A stretch of 8,298 bases of DNA from Verrucomicrobiota bacterium (GTDB lineage Bacteria; Verrucomicrobiota; Verrucomicrobiia; Verrucomicrobiales; Verrucomicrobiaceae). The DNA lies in assembly GCA_023428335.1 (NCBI GenBank), contig JAEYYS010000158.1, positions 1 to 8,298 of the forward strand, in the 5' to 3' direction. Positions 1-5,286 of this stretch are shown here, in pieces; the first letter of the stretch is position 1; each line of letters opens with the position of its first letter. A model generated the notes under the pieces. That model made no database searches. It saw nothing but the letters and a program-made list of their open reading frames with translations, and was not told where the DNA came from. The position numbers and the translations under genes were made by a program.

Positions 1-1
1 A

Positions 2-2191
2 CCTCGGCCCCATGGTCGAACACGACCGCAGCCAGTCGCCCGGCCTCGCATCCCCGACAACTCGACCACCGGCCTGCGCGTCGACTTCGATTTCTCCGAC
101 GTCACCGACCTGCGCGTCGAACACGTCACCGTGCGCCTGAATGCCCCGCACAGCTACCGCGGCGACCTGCAGATCCGGCTGATCTCGCCGGCCGGCACGG
201 TCAGCACACTGGCGAGCCGCACCGGTGCCGACGACGGCCAGGACTATGACAACTGGACCTTCTCCAGCGTGCGCCACTGGGGCGAAGCCGCCCGTGGCGT
301 CTGGACACTCGATTGCCAGGATCTGGCGCGTGGCGACACCGGCGCCTTGCTCTCCGCCACGGTGACGTTGTTCGGTTCGGCGATCGAGCCCGTCGTGCTC
401 ACCCAGTCGCCGGAACCGGCCCTGGTCGGCGAGGGCGAACCCGCCTCATTCCAGGCGGCCGCCGAGGGTGGCGGCACAATCGGCTACGCCTGGCGCAAGC
501 TCGGCACGACAGCCACCCTGGGCACCGAGGCCGAATTCAGCATCGCCGCCACCAAACTCACCGATGCCGGCAGCTACCAGGTCCTCGCCAGCAATGCCAC
601 CGCCACCGAGGAGAGCCCGACGGCCAGCCTCGGTGTGCTGCGCCGCAGTGTCGCCAGTCAAACCGTCACCGAGGGCAAAACCGCCGTGCTGCGCACCGCC
701 GCCGCCGGGCCGGGTTTGACCCTGCGCTGGCATCGCGACGGCCAGCCCTTGAGCGACGACGACCGCCTGTCCGGCACCGACGGCGCGACGTTGACGATCC
801 GCCAGTGTGGGGCAGGGGACAGCGGCAGCTACACCTGCGTGGCCAGCCTCGATGGCCTCGAATTGAGCACCCTGCCGGCCACGCTCGAAGTGACCCTGCG
901 ACCCGTCATCAGCTCGCTCCTGCCGCCGGTGGCCGGCGTCAGCGGCGCGGTCGACTGGCAACTGCTCGCCGACCACAACCCGCTGCGTTTCACCGTCCAG
1001 GGCCTGCCGCGCGGACTGAAGTTCGACCGTGCCACGGGTCGCATCCACGGCATCCCCGAACGCCCCGGCACCTACGAAGTTCGCGTCAGCGCCAGCAACG
1101 CGGCCGGCACGGGCGAGACAGTGACCGTGATCTGGGAGATCGAACCGCTGCCCGAGGGGGTGGTCGGCGTTTTCCACGGTCTGCTGGCCCGCGAGGCGAC
1201 GCTCGATGAGGAACTCGGCGGCCGTTTTCAAGCGACGATCTCCGCCACCGGGGCCCTGTCGGGTAATGTCACCTTGGGCAGCAAAAGTCACCGCTTCAGC
1301 GACCGTCTCGACGCCCCGCCGGGCGAGATTCCCGAAGCCGAAATCGCCATCAAGCGGGCAGGTGGCTTGCCCCCTCTGGAGCTGCGTTTCAGCGTCGCCA
1401 ACGGCGAATTGCACGGCACGCTCGTTGTGGGCGACGACAGCGCCGGGGTCGATGCGGTGCGCAGCGAGTGGGACAGCATCTCCCATGCGGGTCTGATCGG
1501 CCCCTACACCGCCCGCTTCCTGCCGGCAGCGGATCGCGTTGCCGATCCCTTGGTGCCGCAGGGCGCCGGCTACCTGGCCGGCAGCCTCAGCAGCAAGGGC
1601 GCCTTCAAATGGGCCGGGCGCCTGCCCGATGGTCGCAGCTTCACCACCGCCACCCCACGCGGCCAGGCCGGTCGTGTGCCGCTCTTCGCCTTCGACAAAA
1701 AAACCGCCACCCGCCTGCGCGCCTGGCTTGATCTCCCCGCGACCGGGTTGCAGCCGTCCGCGGCTGACTTTGCCGGTAGCCCCGACCTGCAGCGCCAGGG
1801 ACAGCCGGGCCACGCCCTGGATCTGGTCGGCGCAGCCTACCGACCCGGCAACGACCTGCCCAGTTTCCTCGGCCTCGTGGCCGGAGAGGCCGTGGTGATC
1901 CTGCGCGAGGACGGTGAAACGGAGACCCTGCGCCTCGATTTGACGGTCGAGGCTCCGAACAAACTGCTGCCCACCACCGATCCCAGTGCCCGGCTGCGAC
2001 TCAAGGCGAATGCCAAAACCGGGGTGTTCACCGGCAGCCTCGTGCCGACCGGTGGAAGTTCGGCGCCCGTGGCAGGGGTGTTTGTCCTGCCGCTTGGCGG
2101 CGGGGCAGGGCAGGGCATCGGTCACTGCCTGCTGCCGCAAGCAGAAGCGCCACCCCTGAGTGCGCGCTTCGATCTGCTGGCGCCGGAGTGA
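2..2191 (+). CDS. P-domain / Ig-like / He_PIG surface protein, 5' partial
   Basis: The frame is open to the left edge, so this is the C-terminal part of a larger protein. The first in-frame start codon (GTG at 131) falls inside a domain and is not a credible start. About 50-380 encodes a proprotein-convertase P-domain: IPDNS, then YRGDLQIRLISPAGT, then HWGE and GVWTL. In kexin-type proteins this domain follows a subtilisin-like protease, so the missing N-terminus may be an S8 peptidase. Two Ig-like domains follow at about 392-640 and 640-890, each with the core Trp and a D-x-G-x-Y signature (DAGSYQV, DSGSYTC). A putative-Ig (He_PIG) domain lies at about 900-1145, with LPRGLKFDRATGRIHGIP. From 1150 to the TGA stop is a Gly-rich beta module of a kind I associate with verrucomicrobial surface proteins. 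It contains three similar turns: ATGALSGNVTLG, SKGAFKWAGRLPDG and KTGVFTGSLVP. Secretion is inferred, because the signal peptide is outside the window. The first 16 codons look out of frame (see findings). Confidence 0.88.
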   Translation, partial: PRPHGRTRPQPVARPRIPDNSTTGLRVDFDFSDVTDLRVEHVTVRLNAPHSYRGDLQIRLISPAGTVSTLASRTGADDGQDYDNWTFSSVRHWGEAARGVWTLDCQDLARGDTGALLSATVTLFGSAIEPVVLTQSPEPALVGEGEPASFQAAAEGGGTIGYAWRKLGTTATLGTEAEFSIAATKLTDAGSYQVLASNATATEESPTASLGVLRRSVASQTVTEGKTAVLRTAAAGPGLTLRWHRDGQPLSDDDRLSGTDGATLTIRQCGAGDSGSYTCVASLDGLELSTLPATLEVTLRPVISSLLPPVAGVSGAVDWQLLADHNPLRFTVQGLPRGLKFDRATGRIHGIPERPGTYEVRVSASNAAGTGETVTVIWEIEPLPEGVVGVFHGLLAREATLDEELGGRFQATISATGALSGNVTLGSKSHRFSDRLDAPPGEIPEAEIAIKRAGGLPPLELRFSVANGELHGTLVVGDDSAGVDAVRSEWDSISHAGLIGPYTARFLPAADRVADPLVPQGAGYLAGSLSSKGAFKWAGRLPDGRSFTTATPRGQAGRVPLFAFDKKTATRLRAWLDLPATGLQPSAADFAGSPDLQRQGQPGHALDLVGAAYRPGNDLPSFLGLVAGEAVVILREDGETETLRLDLTVEAPNKLLPTTDPSARLRLKANAKTGVFTGSLVPTGGSSAPVAGVFVLPLGGGAGQGIGHCLLPQAEAPPLSARFDLLAPE

Positions 2192-2198
2192 GGCGGGG

Positions 2199-3890
2199 TC
2201 AGCGGAACAGGGCGCCGAGTTTTTTGCCGAGAATCAGGCTGGCACCCGCCAGGGTGATGCCCAGAAAGACCATCGCCCAAACCCCGAGCGCCGAGGCCAG
2301 TGCCGGGCCGTTGCCGAGCGACATCACCAGCGAGTAGATCGCCTTGGTGATCGGGTAATGCACGGCCTGCTGGGCCAGGATCATCGAGTCGCTCACTTCC
2401 AGCATGGCAAAGGCAAAGGCGAGCAAGCCGCCCGCCACCAGATTTGGCAGCACCAGGGGCAGGGTGATGCGGCGCAGGGCCCGCCAGGGCGTGGCGCCCA
2501 GGTTTTGCGCAGCCTCCTCCAGAACCGGATGCACCTGCTGAAAGCCGGCCGTGGCCGAGCGCACGACGTAGGGCAGGCGCCGCACCGCGTAGGCGATCAC
2601 CAGGATGAGCAGGGGATCCTCGCCGAGAATGAGGCCGTCGAAGCTGCGCCCGGGCCGGGTCATGGCCAGGTAACCAAAGGCCAGCACCACACCCGGCACC
2701 GCCAGCGGCAGCATGGCCAGCAGATCGAGCCACTGGCGCCCCCAGATCCGCGTGCGCACGTTCAGGTAGGCCACCCCCGTGCCCAGCACCAGGGCCAGCA
2801 CCAGCGCGGCCAGCGAGTACTTGAGGCTGTTGGCGATCGAACTCAGGGTCAGTTCATGACCGAGCGCTCCGGCATAATGTTCGAGCGTCCAGCGCTCGGG
2901 CAACACGGTCGCATACCAGTCGTCGGCCAAACTCAGCAGCACCACCCCCAGGTGCGGCAGCACCGCCAGCAGGGTCACCCCGACAAACACCAGCGCGCAG
3001 CCCAGTCCGGCCCAGCGACCCAGCCGCACCGGCTCGCGCGAGGAGGTCGCCCGACCGCCCCCCAGCGCCTCGGCAGAACCAAACAAGCCCTTGCCGACCA
3101 AGTAGATCAGCGAACTGCAGACCAACAGCACGACCACCAAGGCATAGGGGAAGGGGTTGTCGCTCAGGTCGTTGAGCGAGCGAAAAATCTGCACGGCGGT
3201 GACGCGATCGAAGTCGAAGATGAGCGGCACGCCGAGTTCGGTGAATGAGCCAATGAACACCAGGGTGCCGCCGGCGAAGATGCCGGGCAGAATCAGTGGC
3301 AGGGTCACCCGGCGCAGGCGTCGCCAGGGCGAGGCCCCCAGATTGGCGGCCGCCTCCTCCAACGCCGGATCGAGGTTGGCCAGCGACGCGGCGATGTTCA
3401 GGTACAAAAGCGGGTACAGATGCAGGATTTCCATCACCACCATGCCCGCCATCTGCCATTCGCCCAGCCAATCGACCGGACGCAGCGGGTCCATCAGCCC
3501 CAGTTGCAGGAGCAGGGCGTTCAACGCGCCGGCCTGACCGAGGATCGCCTTGACGCCGATGGCTCCCACAAAGGGTGGCAACACCATAGGTATCAGGATC
3601 AAGCTGTTAAGCAGGCTTTTCCCGGAAAAATCGTAGCGAACAAAGAGCAGGGCCAGGGGCAGCGAGAGCAGCAGGCAGCCGAGGGTGGTGGCCAGGGCGA
3701 TGGCAAAGGCGTTGAGCAGGCCCTCGCGGTACAGCGGATTCAGGAAGACCTCGGCGACATAGTCCAGACTGAACCGATGGTCGGGCCCCTCAAAGGCCAG
3801 CTGCACGGTCGTCCAGATCGGCCAGAGGAAGAAACAGGCGAAAAACGCCGCCATCAGCCCGGCAAAGACGAGGGCAAAAGGGCGCGACAT
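2199..3890 (-). CDS. Fused two-domain ABC transporter permease, FbpB-like (probable Fe3+ uptake)
   Basis: This inner-membrane protein of 563 aa is built of two homologous permease halves, about residues 1-270 and 290-563. Each half carries the EAA loop that docks to the ATPase: EEAAANLGASPWRRLRR from residue 178 and EEAAQNLGATPWRALRR from residue 458, both followed by TLPL-x-LP. Many hydrophobic segments surround them, for about 12 membrane spans in all. The length and fused layout fit the FbpB/AfuB ferric-iron family; thiamine (ThiP) and 2-aminoethylphosphonate permeases share the layout, so the substrate is not certain. I chose ATG 3890 because MSRPFALVF leads straight into the first membrane span. 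An in-frame TTG at 3908 would add six residues. Neither start has a clear Shine-Dalgarno sequence, and a small inverted repeat lies just upstream. The gene follows the 121-aa gene by 47 bp and ends 7 bp from the convergent surface-protein gene. Its binding protein and ATPase are not in the window. Confidence 0.92.
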   Translation of the reverse strand: MSRPFALVFAGLMAAFFACFFLWPIWTTVQLAFEGPDHRFSLDYVAEVFLNPLYREGLLNAFAIALATTLGCLLLSLPLALLFVRYDFSGKSLLNSLILIPMVLPPFVGAIGVKAILGQAGALNALLLQLGLMDPLRPVDWLGEWQMAGMVVMEILHLYPLLYLNIAASLANLDPALEEAAANLGASPWRRLRRVTLPLILPGIFAGGTLVFIGSFTELGVPLIFDFDRVTAVQIFRSLNDLSDNPFPYALVVVLLVCSSLIYLVGKGLFGSAEALGGGRATSSREPVRLGRWAGLGCALVFVGVTLLAVLPHLGVVLLSLADDWYATVLPERWTLEHYAGALGHELTLSSIANSLKYSLAALVLALVLGTGVAYLNVRTRIWGRQWLDLLAMLPLAVPGVVLAFGYLAMTRPGRSFDGLILGEDPLLILVIAYAVRRLPYVVRSATAGFQQVHPVLEEAAQNLGATPWRALRRITLPLVLPNLVAGGLLAFAFAMLEVSDSMILAQQAVHYPITKAIYSLVMSLGNGPALASALGVWAMVFLGITLAGASLILGKKLGALFR

Positions 3891-3901
3891 GACGCGAGCA
3901 T

Positions 3902-3915
3902 GACGCAAATGCGTC
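3902..3915 (-). promoter_or_regulatory. Small inverted repeat at the permease translation start
   Basis: The sequence GACGCA-AA-TGCGTC is a perfect 6-bp inverted repeat. It lies 11 bp upstream of the permease ATG (3890) and covers the alternative TTG start (3908). In the minus-strand mRNA it can fold as a 5-bp stem with a 4-nt loop. CATGACGC also occurs twice on the plus strand, at 3888-3895 and 3899-3906, one helical turn (11 bp) apart, so a second GCGUC copy can compete for the same pairing partner. It could tune translation or bind a regulator; no function is shown. Confidence 0.3.
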
Positions 3916-3937
3916 GCCAGGCAAGCCAGGAGACGGC

Positions 3938-4303
3938 CTAAAACTCCTCGAACGTCGAGGCCGGCTCGGGAATCTCGGGCCCAAACAGGCGCAATTCGCC
4001 GGGACGAATCTCAAAAAACAGGGGTAGGCGAGTGTGGTCGCTATACTCCCGATCCTGACACCCCAGGCTGGCCCGATAGCTGAAACCGACCTCAATCCGC
4101 CCGCGCCGTCCGTCGACCGGATCCAACTGGGGCTCGCTCCAAACCAGACTGTTCTCATCGACCACTTCCTGATCCGGAATCAGGTACTGGCGCAGCAAAC
4201 AGGCCACCTCGGGAGCAGACGACCGCAACCGAGCCACCACGTCAGCCGTCGAAACGACCGCCTCCGGCGAGATCGACCAACCCAAGCGCGTTTCAGGAAT
4301 CAT
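3938..4303 (-). CDS. Hypothetical protein, 121 aa, upstream of ABC permease
   Basis: I do not recognise this protein. It begins at ATG 4303, the only usual start codon in its open frame, preceded by GGGG very close to the ATG, and ends at TAG 3938. It is soluble-looking and acidic, with no signal peptide or membrane segment. Residues 15-50 look helical (VVARLRSSAPEVACLLRQYL). Residues 68-110 look like alternating beta strands (RIEVGFSYRASLGC, LPLFFEIRPGELRLFG), followed by an acidic end, STFEEF. It lies on the same strand as the permease with a 47-bp gap, so co-transcription is likely. A role in transport is only guilt by association. The mixed helix/strand pattern, its non-random codon use and the lack of a competing frame make it probably a real gene. 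Its base composition is visibly less GC-rich than the permease gene. Confidence 0.6.
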   Translation of the reverse strand: MIPETRLGWSISPEAVVSTADVVARLRSSAPEVACLLRQYLIPDQEVVDENSLVWSEPQLDPVDGRRGRIEVGFSYRASLGCQDREYSDHTRLPLFFEIRPGELRLFGPEIPEPASTFEEF

Positions 4304-4432
4304 GGCCCCAATCTTTGACGCAGTACCGGAAGCCCGGCAAGGCCAGAAAATCGCACCAGGCGCCAGGGGATCCCATCATCCTCGGCCTGGAATCTCCAGA
4401 ACAGCTCGGCAGACTGATTTCCGCCATTCCGC

Positions 4433-4464
4433 TTTACATTACATACATTGTAAGTAGTTATAAA
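4433..4464 (+). promoter_or_regulatory. AT-rich promoter-like island with TTACA-N5-TGTAA inverted repeat
   Basis: This sharp AT-rich patch sits in GC-rich DNA. On the plus strand it has TTTACA (4433-4438, one mismatch to the -35 box) and TATAAA (4459-4464, one mismatch to the -10 box), but the 20-bp spacing is long. Between them, 4439-4453 is a perfect inverted repeat, TTACA-TACAT-TGTAA, the size of a small operator. The reverse strand is also AT-rich there, with TACAAT and TGTAAT as possible -10 boxes. A minus-strand promoter could therefore serve the 121-aa gene and permease, about 130 bp away. Direction cannot be settled from sequence alone. Confidence 0.35.
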
Positions 4465-4567
4465 AAGACTCTTCTGGAGAGCCTTGGCGTGGCAGGGCGA
4501 TTCCGGATGATTTGCTTAAACGACTTATTTCCAGGGGTTTGGCTTGTTTTCAGTCCCGTCTGCAGCC

Positions 4568-4620
4568 TCGACGGCATATCAACCCGTCGAGCGCCCAAGA
4601 CGGAAGGCGCGCTGGGCGCT
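4568..4620. other. Two adjacent perfect hairpins
   Basis: TCGACGG (4568-4574) pairs perfectly with CCGTCGA (4584-4590) across a 9-nt loop. Immediately after it, AGCGCCCA (4590-4597) pairs perfectly with TGGGCGCT (4613-4620) across a 15-nt loop. The two stems stack with no spacer and share A4590. Further CCCGTC (from 4555) and GACGG (from 4600) copies allow alternative pairings. There is no U-tract afterwards, so this is not a standard terminator. It could be part of a structured RNA or a DNA-level element. Confidence 0.4.
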
Positions 4621-4687
4621 TGATCTCCGATCCATTCCTCGATGCCCGACCTGAACCGTGTGCCATTCCCGGCCAGGCTTTTGCGCG

Positions 4688-4732
4688 CTCAGACAACCTT
4701 TGTAGGCGCGTTTGCCCAAACGCGGGTCTGAG
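4688..4732. other. Two-tier hairpin
   Basis: The outer stem CTCAGAC (4688-4694) pairs with GTCTGAG (4726-4732). The inner stem CGCGTTTG (4707-4714) faces CAAACGCG (4717-4724), which allows 7 bp around a 4-nt loop. The two stems are separated by a 12-nt bulge on the left side and a single G on the right. Two nested perfect stems in 45 bases are unlikely by chance alone. No T-run follows on either side, so a terminator role is not supported. Confidence 0.4.
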
Positions 4733-4799
4733 AGGCTCCGCCCATCTCTTGCCAAGAGCATTACCGCCAAGAACCGCGCCGTTCCTTCATGAGCTTCGA

Positions 4800-5045
4800 G
4801 GCCTCCTGCGATCACAAAATGCCAGGCACTTATCGTCGACGGCACTCCATTTTACTGATTTTCAACGTCTTGAAGAAAGAGCCCACCGCTCGCGCCTTGG
4901 CTTTTTCACCTGGAGCCCGTGGCCTCCGCGTTCCACGCATAGAATGCCAGGCATTTTTCACCCAAAACACCACTGATTTTCAGCAATTTGGTAAAGGATG
5001 TCGCCGCTCGCCTTGGGTTTTCACCCTCAACCTCTCGGCTCCGCG
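4800..5045. repeat. Degenerate direct repeat, about 118-bp unit, two clear copies
   Basis: Shared blocks occur in the same order about 115-125 bp apart: AATGCCAGGCA (4818 and 4943), ACTGATTTTCA (4854 and 4972), CCGCTCGC (4886 and 5004), CCTTGG (4895 and 5011), TTTTCACC (4903 and 5018), and CTCCGCG (4924 and 5039). Upstream of each AATGCCAGGCA block there is also a GGCCTCC box (4800 and 4921). A fainter third copy may precede 4800. The spacing drifts from 125 to 115 bp, so the copies have gained and lost bases. In copy B the box becomes a perfect 13-bp odd palindrome, AATGCCAGGCATT. It looks like a decayed intergenic repeat rather than a gene. Confidence 0.6.
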
Positions 5046-5185
5046 ACCGCGTGACCTCCGTGCGAGATCTCAGATCAAGCGGCGAATGGCGCCACCGATT
5101 CCCCAAAAATCACCGGACAGCAGGCGCAGCAACGCGCTCCCGCCATGGCCCGAGTCGCAGCGCTAAACCTCAGAAAGAAGCGCCG

Positions 5186-5218
5186 GGCTGGAAATTTTAG
5201 AAAAACTAGAATTCAGCC
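5186..5218 (-). terminator. Possible hairpin terminator downstream of the GH75 gene (weak)
   Basis: On the minus strand GGCTG and CAGCC close an imperfect AT-rich stem that continues inward (AATT-C-TAG against CTA-A-AATT, with one mismatch and small bulges) to a TTTTT loop. It lies about 70 bp beyond the GH75 stop codon. A second small hairpin at 5261-5280, with GGG/CCC and TTTT/AAAA pairing, lies just past the stop. Neither is followed by a clear T-run, so intrinsic termination is only a possibility. Confidence 0.25.
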
Positions 5219-5286
5219 AATGTGAACAATCACAACCTTCTGCCAATCAACGCGCAGCAGGGGCTTTTCCCGAAAATCCCAGGTTC

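Larger units (their letters stand above)
4304..5286. other. Gene-free structured spacer, 983 bp
   Basis: I see no convincing coding sequence here on either strand. The open frames present have random-looking composition, no recognisable domain and no good start. Base composition is more mixed than in the flanking genes, with AT-rich patches near 4433-4465 and 5190-5215. The stretch contains an AT-rich promoter-like island, adjacent perfect hairpins at 4568-4620, a two-tier hairpin at 4688-4732, a short palindrome at 4746-4758 (CTCTTGCCAAGAG) and a degenerate direct repeat from about 4800 to 5045. It is bounded by the starts or ends of two minus-strand genes: the 121-aa gene begins at 4303 and the GH75 gene ends at 5287. 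Confidence 0.7.

Noticed and set aside
1697..1703. Run of seven A residues in the surface-protein gene, as a possible frameshift site
   Set aside because: The reading frame continues with good codon use and recognisable sequence on both sides, so nothing suggests programmed slippage.
446..2140. Long open frame on the minus strand opposite the surface-protein gene
   Set aside because: Its translation is Gly/Ala/Gln/Arg-rich with no domain, while the plus strand gives a clear P-domain, Ig and He_PIG series. It is a by-product of high GC.
4800..5045. Repeat region considered as a CRISPR array
   Set aside because: The copies are long, diverged and unevenly spaced, with no short identical repeats and unique spacers, and there are no cas genes.
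4315..5166. Several overlapping small open frames in the spacer
   Set aside because: They have mixed, random-looking composition with no signal, domain or ribosome-binding site, and they cross the direct repeats and hairpins.
5221..5234. TGTGA-N4-TCACA, resembling a CRP site
   Set aside because: The spacing is 4 bp instead of 6, and it sits beyond the 3' end of the GH75 gene with no promoter or gene start nearby.
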